A stretch of DNA of 16,245 bases from DASULK01 sp036381835 (GCA_036381835.1 DASVCA010000059.1:1-16245); one strand, 5' to 3'; positions 1 through 8,476 are shown, numbered from the stretch's first letter. Program-made: numbers and translations. The notes: generated by a model not told the origin, from the sequence alone.

Positions 1-322
1 GCTGATGCTCTCCTCGCTCAACGTGCTGCTTCGCGACGTCGAGCGGATCATGCGTCTGGTCACTCGGGTGCTCTTCTATGCCAGCCCGATCATCTACCCC
101 CTGGCGCTCGTCCAAACGTCACCGATGCCGGAATGGGTGAAGGCGGTCTACCAGCTGAACCCGCTGGTCGGGATCTTCCAACTGCACCACGCCGTCTGGT
201 ATTCGGACGAGTTCCCCGACGCGGGAATGCTCACCGCCTCGCTCGTCGGCAGTCTGCTGCTGCTGTTCGGCGGGTGGTGGCTGTTCCGTCGCCTCGAACC
301 GGCGTTCCTCAAGGAGCTCTAG
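1..322 (+). CDS. ABC-2 type polysaccharide/teichoic acid export permease, C-terminal part
   Basis: Partial gene: the frame (first full codon at base 2) is open at the left edge, so only about 106 C-terminal residues are visible. It shows the end of an ABC-2/TagG/Wzm-type permease: a short motif NVLLRDVERI typical of the cytoplasmic loop before the penultimate helices, a hydrophobic stretch around FYASPIIYPLALV, a loop ending NPLVGIFQLHH, then a last helix (about residues 77-94 of the visible part) and a short charged tail LEPAFLKEL. The family exports lipid-linked glycopolymers across the inner membrane with a separate ATPase, and that ATPase follows directly: the stop codon TAG overlaps the next GTG start by one base. 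Seen: hydrophobicity, motifs and gene order. Inferred: the substrate is the polymer made by the downstream enzymes. Family call is firm, substrate is not. Confidence 0.85.
   Translation, partial: LMLSSLNVLLRDVERIMRLVTRVLFYASPIIYPLALVQTSPMPEWVKAVYQLNPLVGIFQLHHAVWYSDEFPDAGMLTASLVGSLLLLFGGWWLFRRLEPAFLKEL
311..316 (+). promoter_or_regulatory. Shine-Dalgarno site that fixes the ATPase start
   Basis: AAGGAG sits inside the last codons of the permease gene, 5 bases before GTG 322. This supports a GTG start at 322 rather than the longer open frame beginning at 133, which would overlap the permease by 190 bases. It also indicates translational coupling of the two genes. Confidence 0.8.
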
Positions 323-1068
323 TGGGACGACCGATAATCGAGGCCGACAACCTCGGCATCCGGTTCGTCCGGGGCCGGCGGCGGCAACTGCGGCTGCGGG
401 AGATGTTCATCCATCGCGGCGACCGCCGCCCCGACTCGGGCGTGTTCTGGCCGTTGCGGAATCTGTCGTTTCAGGTGCGGGCCGGCGACGTGGTCGGGGT
501 GATCGGCAGGAACGGAACCGGCAAAAGCACCCTGCTTCGGTTGATCGCCGGGGTGTTGATTCCCGACGAGGGCCGGATCACCGTCCGAGGCGCGGTGGCC
601 CCGCTGCTCGAACTCTCCGCCGGCTTCTCCAACGAGTTGACCGGCCGGGAGAACGTGCACCTCGTCGGTGCGCTGCACGGTCTGGGGCCGGCCACTCTCC
701 GACGGAAGTTCGACGAGATCGTCTCGTTCGCCGGGGAACAGGTCGAGCGGGCCATCGACTCGCCGGTCCGCCACTACTCCTCCGGCATGAAGGTCCGCCT
801 GGGCTTCGCACTCATCGCCCAGTTGCCCCACCCCATCCTGCTCGTCGACGAGGCGCTCGCCGTCGGCGACAACGAGTTCCGACAGAAGTGCTATGCGACC
901 ATCGAACGTCTGCTCGGCGAGGGGCGGACGATGGTGCTGGTATCTCACAACGAGGCCGATCTCACCCGGTTCTGCACGCGCGGTCTCTACCTCAACGGCG
1001 GTCGGCTGTTGGTGGACGGGACCGTGGGTGAGGCGCTCGATGCGTACAAGAATGTGGTGACGACGTGA
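322..1068 (+). CDS. ABC transporter ATP-binding protein for polysaccharide/teichoic acid export (TagH/Wzt type)
   Basis: A 248-residue ATPase that powers the ABC-2 permease encoded just upstream. Visible motifs are Walker A GRNGTGKST (62-70), signature YSSGM (152-156), Walker B ILLVDE (172-177) and the switch histidine at 209 in LVSHNE. The segment before Walker A, with VFWPLRNLSFQV, and the phrase ELSAGFSNELTGREN (97-111) are typical of the TagH/Wzt/RfbE branch that exports O-antigens and teichoic acids. There is no extra C-terminal carbohydrate-binding domain as in long Wzt proteins, so this is the short form. GTG 322 is chosen because of the AAGGAG 5 bases upstream and the one-base overlap with the permease stop. 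The end overlaps the next gene by 4 bases (GTGA). Function as a polymer exporter ATPase is well supported; the exact polymer is inferred from neighbours. Confidence 0.92.
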   Translation: MGRPIIEADNLGIRFVRGRRRQLRLREMFIHRGDRRPDSGVFWPLRNLSFQVRAGDVVGVIGRNGTGKSTLLRLIAGVLIPDEGRITVRGAVAPLLELSAGFSNELTGRENVHLVGALHGLGPATLRRKFDEIVSFAGEQVERAIDSPVRHYSSGMKVRLGFALIAQLPHPILLVDEALAVGDNEFRQKCYATIERLLGEGRTMVLVSHNEADLTRFCTRGLYLNGGRLLVDGTVGEALDAYKNVVTT

Positions 1069-3047
1069 CGCTAGCGGTCCTTCTCCCCTCGGCCCCCTCG
1101 GCTGCCCCGCTCACGCTCGGCAGCGGGACGCCGCTCATCGACCACCTGCGGGAGCAGCTGCGGCTGGCCGGTGCCCGTGACGTGGTGGTCGGCGATCTCG
1201 CCGACGTCGCCGAACTCGCCGCCCGCGCCGAGGAGCCGCTGCTGCTCTGCTCCGGTGATCTGGTCGCCCACGCCGCCGTACTGCGTCATCTGGCGACCAA
1301 CCCGGCCGCCGGAAGCGTCGCCCTGGTGCTGCCCGCCGCCCCCGACGCCCGGTCCGACCAGCTTGTCGCCGAGGACCGCAACCAGGTCGTCGCCGTCGGC
1401 ACCTCGACCGAGCTGCCCCGCGCCAACTCGGTGTTCGGTGGGGCGGCGCGCATCGCCGTCGCGGAGCTGCCGGCCCTGGCCGCGGCCGCCCGGGAGGCGG
1501 CGACGACCGTTGACCGGGGCCCCGCGTTCGACCGCCTGCTGGCCGCGTTCGTCCGCACCGGTGCCCGGGTCACCAGCCACCGGGTCCGTCTGCTCGTCGC
1601 GCAGCGGGTGTCGGATCAGACGGAACTCGCGGCGGCCGAGGCGGCCGTGGCGGCGGTCGACTCGGATCGGGCGGAGCTGCGGCTGGCGGTGAAGGATCGG
1701 GACGACTTCTTCGCCACGTACGCGGTCAGCACCTGGTCACCGTGGCTGACCCGGCTCGTCGCCCGGCTCGGGCTCAGCCCGACCGCGGTGACCGCCGTGT
1801 CCGTCCTGTTCGCCGTGGTCGCCGCCGCGCTGTTCGGGTACGGCGGGCGGGTCGCGCTGGTGGTCGGCGCGTTGCTGCTGTATCTCGGCTTCGTGCTCGA
1901 CTGTGTGGACGGGCAGCTGGCCCGCTACACGCGGCGGTTCAGTGCCTGGGGCGGCTGGCTGGACACGATCGCCGACCGGGGCAAGGAGTATGTCGTCTAC
2001 GCCGGGCTCGCCGTCGGGGTCGAGCGTGCCGGGCTCGGCAACGGCTGGGCGCTGGCGATCGCCGCGATGGCCCTGCAGACGGTGCGTCACATGACCGACA
2101 CCTGGTACGGGGTGCTGCACGACGAGGCGGCCCGCCGGCCGAAACCGGCGGTCCCGGCCGCCCCCGCCGGACTGGGGGACCGGCTCGGGCAGGCGTCGGC
2201 GCGGGTGCAGGCCGATGTCGGCTCCCTGTTCTACTGGCTGAAACGCACCGTGGTCTTCCCGATCGGGGAACGCTGGGCGCTGATCGCGCTGACCGTGGCG
2301 TTGTTCAACCCGCTGGTGAGTCTCGTCGCCGTACTGGTCTGGGGCGGTCTGGCGTTCGCGTACACCTTGGCGCTGCGTACGCTGCGGGCCCGGTCGATGC
2401 GGATGCCGGTCCTGGCGACTGTCGACACCACCCGGTACCGGGACGACGGTCTGCCGGCTCGGCTGCTCGGCCGGGTGCTGGCCGCGGTCAGGCTCCCCGG
2501 GCCGCTGACGTTCGCGGCCCTGTCGGTGGTCGCCGCGGCGGTGCTGCTGGCCGCAGCCGTGACCGGGTTCGGGTCCGCGGCCGTGTGGACGCTGCTCGGC
2601 GTGTCGGTGGTGCTGCTCGCCGGAGCGGCCCGGGCGGGCGTGCCGCACACCGGGGCGTCCGACTGGCTTGTCCCGGCGGCGCTGCGGGCCGTCGAGTTCC
2701 TCGTGGTGATCGCGCTCGGCGTCTGGTGGCAGGTGGGCGCGTCGATGGTGTTCGCGCCGCTACTGGTGATCGCCCTGCATCACTACGATCTGACCGCCCG
2801 GTTGGAGAAGCGCTGCGGCCGGCCGCTGCTGCAAGCTGCGATGTTGGGCTGGGACGGTCGGCTGCTGGTCCTGGCCGTGGGCGCGCTCGCCGGGTTCGCG
2901 CCGGTCGTGTTCGGTGTGTTGACCGGGTACCTGGCGGTGATCTTCGTGGTGGCCGCCTGGTACGGGTGGCGGGCACCCGGTCCGCGCGATCGCCGGACTG
3001 CGCAGGGTCAGGTCGCCTACGCTCTGAGTGAGTCTGACCGACGATAG
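1065..3047 (+). CDS. CDP-alcohol phosphatidyltransferase-family membrane protein with nucleotidyltransferase-like N-terminus
   Basis: A 660-residue polytopic membrane enzyme. The family signature is complete: D279xxD282-G-x2-A-R-x8-G296-x3-D300-x3-D304, which binds metal and CDP-alcohol and transfers a phospho-alcohol or phospho-polyol. Hydrophobic helices lie on both sides of it (about 226-278, 305-345) and more follow (about 395-440, 475-570, 605-640). The C-terminal half resembles what I recall as the DUF5941-type extension of actinobacterial homologues; that name is from memory. The first ~200 residues are soluble and follow the layout of a nucleotidyltransferase (PLIDHLREQLRLAGARDVVV, then LLLCSGDL) but lack the GxGTR-type signature, so this part may be non-catalytic. 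Start GTG 1065 overlaps the ATPase stop (GTGA). With a glycerophosphotransferase downstream, a role in making a phosphodiester-linked wall polymer or its lipid anchor is likely but inferred. Confidence 0.8.
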   Translation: MTLAVLLPSAPSAAPLTLGSGTPLIDHLREQLRLAGARDVVVGDLADVAELAARAEEPLLLCSGDLVAHAAVLRHLATNPAAGSVALVLPAAPDARSDQLVAEDRNQVVAVGTSTELPRANSVFGGAARIAVAELPALAAAAREAATTVDRGPAFDRLLAAFVRTGARVTSHRVRLLVAQRVSDQTELAAAEAAVAAVDSDRAELRLAVKDRDDFFATYAVSTWSPWLTRLVARLGLSPTAVTAVSVLFAVVAAALFGYGGRVALVVGALLLYLGFVLDCVDGQLARYTRRFSAWGGWLDTIADRGKEYVVYAGLAVGVERAGLGNGWALAIAAMALQTVRHMTDTWYGVLHDEAARRPKPAVPAAPAGLGDRLGQASARVQADVGSLFYWLKRTVVFPIGERWALIALTVALFNPLVSLVAVLVWGGLAFAYTLALRTLRARSMRMPVLATVDTTRYRDDGLPARLLGRVLAAVRLPGPLTFAALSVVAAAVLLAAAVTGFGSAAVWTLLGVSVVLLAGAARAGVPHTGASDWLVPAALRAVEFLVVIALGVWWQVGASMVFAPLLVIALHHYDLTARLEKRCGRPLLQAAMLGWDGRLLVLAVGALAGFAPVVFGVLTGYLAVIFVVAAWYGWRAPGPRDRRTAQGQVAYALSESDRR

Positions 3048-3052
3048 GGCAT

Positions 3053-3056
3053 GGAG
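3053..3056 (+). promoter_or_regulatory. Shine-Dalgarno site selecting ATG 3064
   Basis: GGAG lies 7 bases before ATG 3064. The longer alternative, GTG 3028, would lie inside the preceding gene and has no purine-rich site upstream. The 3064 start also places the N-terminus directly at the conserved GT2 beta-strand (MALISFVVPVYQ). Confidence 0.65.
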
Positions 3057-3063
3057 ACGCGGC

Positions 3064-5235
3064 ATGGCGCTGATCAGTTTCGTCGTGCCGGTCTACCAGG
3101 TGCAGGGCTATCTGCGTCAGTGCCTCGACTCGATCCTCGACCAGTCGTTCACCGACATCGAAGTGATCGCGGTCGACGACTGCTCTCCGGACGGTTGCGG
3201 GGAGATCCTCGCCGAGTACGCGGAACGGGACCAGCGGCTGCGGGTCATCCGACTGGAACGCAACGCGGGTCAAGGCCCGGCGCGCAACCGGGGCCTGACC
3301 GAAGCGATCGGACGGTACGTCTGGTTCGTCGACAGCGATGACTGGTTGGCCGATGGGGCGCTGCGGGCCGTGGTGGACCGGCTGCGGGAGACGGACCCGG
3401 AGGTGCTGCTCGTCGAGCACGCCAAGGTCCACTGGAACCAGGCGATCGAGCCGAGCGGATCGACCGCGGCCGGGCACCGGCTGGCGCAGGCACCCCCGGT
3501 GTTCGCTCTGCGCGACTGGCCGGAGGCGATCGACCTGCTCCACGTGCCATGGAACAAGATCGTCCGCCGTGATCTGCTGCTGCGGCTCGACATTCCGTTC
3601 CCTCCCGGCTGGTACGAGGACGTCCCGTTCACCTATGGACTGCTGCTCGCCGCGGAGCGGATCTCCACTCTGGACCGGGTCTGCGTCTACTACCGCCAGC
3701 GGCGATCGGGGGCGGCCACCAAGACGGCCGGCGACGGACATTTCGCGGTCTTCGCCAACTGGGCCCGGGTGTTCGACACCTTCGACACCGGCCGGCCCGC
3801 GGCCGAACGGCTACGCCCGCTGCTGTTCCGGCGGATGATCAACCACCTGCTGATGGTGCTCGGCAACGACGCCCGGATGCCACGCCGGCTGCGCGGCCGG
3901 TTCTTCGCCGAGATGACCGCGATCTACCACCGCTACCTGCCACCCGGCGGTTACCCGGTGCCCGACGGGACGGCGGGGGTCAAACACCGGCTGGTGGCGA
4001 CCGGGCGGTACCGAACCTACGAGCTGCTGCGGTTGACGCAACGGGCACGTCGGATCGCCCGGAAGAACGTACGGCGGGCCTACCGGCTCGCCCGGCGCAC
4101 CGCGCGTGCCGCCCGCCGCGTCGTCTGCCACGCCTACTACCGGATCCAGCTACGCCGTCCGATCGATTCGACCCTGGCCGTCTACGCGGCCTACTGGTAC
4201 CGGGGCTACGCTTGCAACCCCGCCGCCGTCTACGAGAAGGCGCGGGAACTCGCCCCGTACGTGCGCGGCGTCTGGGTGGTCCGCCGCGACCGGATCGCCG
4301 CGCTGCCGGCCGGCATCCCGTACGTGGTGGCCGGCACCCGCCGCTACTACCGGGCCCTGGCGCGAGCCAGATGGCTGATCAACAACGTGAACTGGCCCGA
4401 CGATGTGGTCAAGCGACCGGGGTCGGTGCATGTGATGACGCATCACGGCACCCCGCTGAAGGTGATGGGCGTCGACCAGCTCGCCTATCCGGCCGGGCTG
4501 GTCGACCCCGACGTGACCGGGCAGATGCGCCGGGCCGACCGGTGGGATTACAGCATCACCGCCAACGCCTACACCACTCAGATGTGGGCGCGCGCCTACC
4601 CGTGCGACCACCGGACGCTGGAGACCGGCTATCCCCGAAACGACCGACTGGCGCTCGCCACCCCGGCCGACGTCGCCGCGGCCCGCGCCCGGCTCGGCAT
4701 CGCGCCGCGCGAGCGGGTCGTCCTCTACGCCCCGACCCACCGGGAGCATCTGCCCGGTTACCGCCCGCCCTTCGACGCCGCCGCGTTGCTCGACGCCCTC
4801 GGCCCGGACGGCCGACTGCTGACCCGCAGCCACTACTTCCACGACCGGGACCCGGCCGATCGGCCGGTCGACGGGCGCGTGCGGGACGTCACCGCGTACC
4901 CGGCCGTGGAGGAGCTCTACCTCGCGGCGGACACGCTGATCACCGACTACTCGTCGGCGATGTTCGACTACGCCGTGCTGGATCGGCCGATCGTCATCTA
5001 CGCCCCGGACTGGCACGCCTACCGCCTGATCCGCGGCGTCTACTTCGACATCGTCGCCGAACCCCCCGGGGCGGTCGCGTTGACCTTCCCGGACCTGCTC
5101 GACCTGTTCCGCACCGGGGCGGTTGACGACGACGCAGCGACGAAGGCCCGCGCGGAGTTCCGCCGCCGGTTCTGCTCCCTGGAAGACGGCCGGGCCGCGG
5201 AACGGGTGGTCCGGCAGGTGCTGCTCGCCGACTAG
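3064..5235 (+). CDS. Fused GT2 glycosyltransferase / CDP-glycerol glycerophosphotransferase (TagB/TagF type)
   Basis: A 723-residue two-domain enzyme. Residues 1 to about 230 form a GT-A family 2 glycosyltransferase: N-terminal strand ISFVVPVYQ, nucleotide-site motif DDCSPDG (38-44), and metal-binding DSDDW (90-94). A very Arg-rich stretch (about 325-375) links to a CDP-glycerol glycerophosphotransferase domain with HHGTP (460-464), YAPTHRE (555-561) and TDYSSAMFD (627-635), the hallmark histidines and DYSS motif of TagB/TagF enzymes. Known for the family: transfer of glycerol-phosphate or a related polyol-phosphate from CDP-polyol to a growing wall teichoic acid. The fused layout suggests one protein adds both sugar and polyol-phosphate, making a mixed repeat; that is inference. 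The basic linker could aid peripheral membrane binding. It is the last gene of the export/synthesis cluster; 125 non-coding bases follow. Confidence 0.88.
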   Translation: MALISFVVPVYQVQGYLRQCLDSILDQSFTDIEVIAVDDCSPDGCGEILAEYAERDQRLRVIRLERNAGQGPARNRGLTEAIGRYVWFVDSDDWLADGALRAVVDRLRETDPEVLLVEHAKVHWNQAIEPSGSTAAGHRLAQAPPVFALRDWPEAIDLLHVPWNKIVRRDLLLRLDIPFPPGWYEDVPFTYGLLLAAERISTLDRVCVYYRQRRSGAATKTAGDGHFAVFANWARVFDTFDTGRPAAERLRPLLFRRMINHLLMVLGNDARMPRRLRGRFFAEMTAIYHRYLPPGGYPVPDGTAGVKHRLVATGRYRTYELLRLTQRARRIARKNVRRAYRLARRTARAARRVVCHAYYRIQLRRPIDSTLAVYAAYWYRGYACNPAAVYEKARELAPYVRGVWVVRRDRIAALPAGIPYVVAGTRRYYRALARARWLINNVNWPDDVVKRPGSVHVMTHHGTPLKVMGVDQLAYPAGLVDPDVTGQMRRADRWDYSITANAYTTQMWARAYPCDHRTLETGYPRNDRLALATPADVAAARARLGIAPRERVVLYAPTHREHLPGYRPPFDAAALLDALGPDGRLLTRSHYFHDRDPADRPVDGRVRDVTAYPAVEELYLAADTLITDYSSAMFDYAVLDRPIVIYAPDWHAYRLIRGVYFDIVAEPPGAVALTFPDLLDLFRTGAVDDDAATKARAEFRRRFCSLEDGRAAERVVRQVLLAD

Positions 5236-5285
5236 CCGACGCGACCCGGGCCGATTCCCGTAGGAGTGCCCGGAAGCCATCCGAT

Positions 5286-5307
5286 CTCCCGGCTCAAGCC
5301 GAGGGAG
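5286..5307 (+). terminator. Possible hairpin terminator after the wall-polymer operon
   Basis: CTCC-CGGC, loop TCAA, then GCCG-(AG bulge)-GGAG can fold into an 8-bp GC-rich stem 50 bases after the glycosyltransferase stop. There is no T-run, which is common for actinobacterial terminators. The 125-base gap between the two operons otherwise shows only the start region of the next gene (GATTGAGAGG just before ATG 5361). Confidence 0.4.
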
Positions 5308-5360
5308 CGCCCCTGGTCCAAAAGGCATCAAAGCGGTCAGCCTGCGGATAGATTGAGAGG

Positions 5361-6110
5361 ATGCTGGGCCTGCCCGCGCACATCACCGCTTGCCTGTTCG
5401 ACCTGGATGGAGTGCTGACCCAGACCGCCCAGGTGCACAGCGCCGCGTGGGCGGAGACCTTCGACGACTTCCTGCGGGCCCGCGCCGAGCGGACCGGCGA
5501 GGAATTCAAACCGTTCGACCCGGTCGCCGACTATCACCGTTACGTCGACGGCCGGCCACGCGCGGACGGGGTTCGCACGTTCCTCGCCGCCCGCGGCATC
5601 CACCTGCCGGAGGGAAACCCGGACGACCCGCCCGAGGCGGACACGGTCTACGGGCTCGGCGGCCGTAAGAACGCCGTCCTGCTGCGCCGGCTCCGCGAGG
5701 ACGGCGTCCTCGTCTATCCCGGGTCGGCCGCCTACCTGGTCGCCGTCGCCGACGCCGGCCTGCGCCGCGCGGTCGTCTCGTCCAGCGCGAACTGCGAGGC
5801 GGTCGTCGCCGCCGCGGGCCTCGCCCACCTGCTTGAGGTACGCGTGGACGGGGTAGTCGCCCGCAGGGAGGGTCTGCGCGGCAAACCCCACCCGGACACC
5901 TATCTGCGGGCGGCCGAACTGCTCGGCGTAGCGCCGGAGCAGGCCGCGGTGTTCGAGGACGCGCTGCCCGGCGTGGCGGCGGGCCGGGCCGGCGGCTTCG
6001 GCTACGTGGTCGGCGTCGACCGGGTCGGGCAGGCCGAGGCACTGCTCGCGCACGGTGCCGACGTCGTGGTGCGCGACCTGGCCGAACTGGCCGAGGGGGG
6101 GACGCCATGA
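5361..6110 (+). CDS. pgmB: Beta-phosphoglucomutase family HAD hydrolase
   Basis: A 249-residue cytosolic HAD-superfamily protein. Motif I is FDLDGVLTQ with nucleophile D14 and acid/base D16; motif II is VVSSSANC (S140-S142 region); motif III is K175 in GKPHP; motif IV is ED at 199-200. The helical cap between motif I and about residue 110 contains a long FDDFLRAR...FDPVADYHRYVDGRPR segment, as in beta-phosphoglucomutases, and DLDGVLTQTAQVHSAAW matches the subfamily well. Known reaction: beta-glucose-1-phosphate to glucose-6-phosphate. Its coupling to a GH65 phosphorylase gene (4-base overlap ATGA) makes this job very plausible. The same pair order occurs in mycobacteria (Rv3400-Rv3401, from memory). 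A purine tract GAGAGG directly abuts ATG 5361, unusually close for a ribosome site. Substrate specificity cannot be proved from sequence. Confidence 0.87.
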   Translation: MLGLPAHITACLFDLDGVLTQTAQVHSAAWAETFDDFLRARAERTGEEFKPFDPVADYHRYVDGRPRADGVRTFLAARGIHLPEGNPDDPPEADTVYGLGGRKNAVLLRRLREDGVLVYPGSAAYLVAVADAGLRRAVVSSSANCEAVVAAAGLAHLLEVRVDGVVARREGLRGKPHPDTYLRAAELLGVAPEQAAVFEDALPGVAAGRAGGFGYVVGVDRVGQAEALLAHGADVVVRDLAELAEGGTP

Positions 6111-8476
6111 TCCGGGAGCGGGCCTATCCCCACGAGCCCTGGCACATCCGGGAGACCCAGCTCGACCTGGACGTGCTGGCCCAGTCCGAGTCGATCTTCG
6201 CGTTGGCCAACGGGCACATCGGGCTGCGCGGCAACCTCGACGAAGGGGAGCCGCACGGGCTGCCCGGCACCTACCTCAACTCGTTCTACGAGCTGCGGCC
6301 GCTGCCGTACGCGGAACCCGGCTACGGCTTCCCCGAGTCCGGCCAGACGCTGGTGAACATCACCAACGGGAAACTGATCCGGCTCCTCGTCGACGACGAG
6401 CCGTTCGACGTCCGCTACGGCGAGCTGCGCGCACACCACCGGGTGCTGGACCTGCGGGCCGGCACGCTCAGCCGAAACGTGGAATGGGTTTCACCGGCCG
6501 GCCGGCTGGTCCGGGTACGCAGCGTCCGGCTGGTGTCGTTCACCCAGCGCTCGGTGGCCGCCATCAACTACGAGGTGGAGGCGGTCAACCAGCCGCTGCG
6601 CATCATCGTGCAGTCGGAGCTGGTCGCCAACGAGACACTGCCGCCACAGAGCCGCGACCCTCGGGTGGCCGCCGTGCTGGAGTCGCCGCTGCAGGCGGAG
6701 GAGCACTTGGTTCAGGACACCGGCGCGCTGCTCATCCACCACACCAAGGTCAGCGGGCTGCGCATGGGCGCGGCGATGAACCACGAGGTCACCGGGCCGT
6801 CCCGGGCCGCCGTGGACAGCGAGGCCCACGAGGACTGGGCGCGTACCACCATCGCCTGCGAGCTGCTGCCCGGGGAGCGGCTGCGGGTGGTGAAGCTGCT
6901 GACGTACGGGTGGTCCGGCCACCGCTCGCTGCCGGCGGTGCGGGACCAGGTGGGCGCGGCGATGGCCGGGGCCCGACTGTCCGGCTGGGACGGTCTGCTC
7001 GCCGACCAGCGCCGGTACCTCGATGCTTTCTGGGACGCCTCGGACGTGCTCGTCGAGGGTGACGCGGAGGTGCAGCAGGCGGTCCGGTTCGCGCTGTTCC
7101 ACGTGCTGCAGGCCGGTGCCCGCGCGGAGCGGCGGCCGATCTCGGCGAAGGGGCTGACCGGGCCGGGGTACGACGGTCACGCGTTCTGGGATACCGAGAT
7201 GTTCGTGCTGCCGGTGCTGACCTACACCCAGCCGGCCGCGGTCGCCGACGCGCTGCACTGGCGGTATGAGAGCCTCGACCTGGCCCGGGAGCGGGCTCGC
7301 ACGCTCGGGCTGGAAGGGGCGACGTTCCCCTGGCGGACCATCCGGGGCGAGGAGTGCTCGGGGTACTGGCCGGCGAGTACCGCCGCCTTCCATCTCAACG
7401 CGGGCATCGCCGACGCGATCCGCCGGTATGTGCAGGCCACCGGCGACAGCCGGTTCGAGCGGGACGTCGGGCTGGAACTGCTGGTCGAGACGGCCCGGCT
7501 GTGGCGGTCGCTCGGCCACCACGACCGGCGCGGCAACTTCCACATCGACGGGGTGACCGGCCCCGACGAGTACACGGCGCTGCGGGACGACAACATCTAC
7601 ACGAACCTGATGGCCCAGCGGAATCTGCTGGCCGCCGTCGATGCCGTGGGCCGGCATCCGGAGCGGGCCTGGGAGTTGGGTGTCGACGACGAGGAGGTGG
7701 CGGGCTGGCGCGATGCGGCCACCTCCATGTACATCCCGTACGACGAGGAACTCGGGGTGCACACGCAGGCGGAAGGCTTCACCCGGCTGCAGGAGTGGAA
7801 CTTCGCCGACACGCCTGAGGAGCGCTACCCGCTGCTGCTGCACTACCCGTATTTCGATCTGTATCGGCGGCAGGTGGTCAAGCAGGCCGATCTGGTGCTG
7901 GCCATGCACTGGCGGGGCGACGCGTTCACCCCGGAGGAGAAGATCCGCAACTTCGCCTACTACGAGCAGCGCACCGTGCGGGACTCGTCGCTGTCGGCCT
8001 GCACCCAGGCGGTGCTGGCCGCCGAGATCGGCCATCTCGAACTGGCCTACGACTACCTGGGCGAGGCCGCGATGATGGACCTGCACGACCTCAACCGCAA
8101 CACCCGGGACGGGGTGCACATGGCGTCGCTCGCCGGCGCCTGGCTCGCCCTGGTCGCGGGGTTCGGGGGGCTGCGCGACCACGACCCGGTGCTGTCGTTC
8201 GCGCCGCGGCTGCCCAGCCGGATCACCCGACTGGAGTTCTCCCTCATGTGGCACGGCCACCGGCTGCGGGTGGACGTGCGGCCGGAGGAGGTCACCTACT
8301 CGTTGCGTGACGGCGACGTCTCCGGCCGGGTGCTGCTGCGGCATCACGGCGAGACGGTGACGGTGGCTGCGGGCCAGCCGGTCACGCTGCCGATCCCACC
8401 GGCCCCGCCGGCCGGGCCGCAGCCCAGCCAACCGGCCGGCCGGACGCCGCCCCGCCGTTCCGCCTCGTCCGGTTGA
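6107..8476 (+). CDS. Glycoside hydrolase family 65 protein (maltose/trehalose/kojibiose phosphorylase-like)
   Basis: A 789-residue enzyme with the full GH65 layout: an N-terminal beta-sandwich (about 1-280), an (alpha/alpha)6 barrel (about 310-690) and a short C-terminal beta domain. The general acid is E488 in DGVTGPDEYT, the position matching the catalytic Glu of maltose phosphorylases; the phosphate/substrate loop has VVKQADLVLAM with K592-Q593, and HAFWDTEMF (about 362-370) is the conserved substrate loop. Members split alpha-linked glucose disaccharides with phosphate to give beta-glucose-1-phosphate, though some GH65 proteins are hydrolases. The preceding HAD gene overlaps by 4 bases and would use the product. 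G-rich GAGGGGGGG (6093-6101) precedes the ATG. The last ~35 residues are a Pro/Arg-rich, probably disordered tail beyond the family core. No transporter or regulator lies beside it, so an intracellular disaccharide such as trehalose or maltose is a reasonable guess. Confidence 0.88.
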   Translation: MIRERAYPHEPWHIRETQLDLDVLAQSESIFALANGHIGLRGNLDEGEPHGLPGTYLNSFYELRPLPYAEPGYGFPESGQTLVNITNGKLIRLLVDDEPFDVRYGELRAHHRVLDLRAGTLSRNVEWVSPAGRLVRVRSVRLVSFTQRSVAAINYEVEAVNQPLRIIVQSELVANETLPPQSRDPRVAAVLESPLQAEEHLVQDTGALLIHHTKVSGLRMGAAMNHEVTGPSRAAVDSEAHEDWARTTIACELLPGERLRVVKLLTYGWSGHRSLPAVRDQVGAAMAGARLSGWDGLLADQRRYLDAFWDASDVLVEGDAEVQQAVRFALFHVLQAGARAERRPISAKGLTGPGYDGHAFWDTEMFVLPVLTYTQPAAVADALHWRYESLDLARERARTLGLEGATFPWRTIRGEECSGYWPASTAAFHLNAGIADAIRRYVQATGDSRFERDVGLELLVETARLWRSLGHHDRRGNFHIDGVTGPDEYTALRDDNIYTNLMAQRNLLAAVDAVGRHPERAWELGVDDEEVAGWRDAATSMYIPYDEELGVHTQAEGFTRLQEWNFADTPEERYPLLLHYPYFDLYRRQVVKQADLVLAMHWRGDAFTPEEKIRNFAYYEQRTVRDSSLSACTQAVLAAEIGHLELAYDYLGEAAMMDLHDLNRNTRDGVHMASLAGAWLALVAGFGGLRDHDPVLSFAPRLPSRITRLEFSLMWHGHRLRVDVRPEEVTYSLRDGDVSGRVLLRHHGETVTVAAGQPVTLPIPPAPPAGPQPSQPAGRTPPRRSASSG

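Noticed and set aside
133..321. Upstream extension of the ATPase frame to ATG 133
   Set aside because: It overlaps the permease by 190 bases in another frame, the added residues are Arg/Pro/Ala-rich noise, and GTG 322 has an AAGGAG at 5 bases.
2488..3741. Long minus-strand open frame (417 codons) and similar ones at 1737-2648, 4150-5331 and 6491-8842
   Set aside because: They are antisense shadows of well-supported + strand genes with clear motifs. Their products are Arg/Gly/Pro/His-rich without domain features, as expected from high third-position GC.
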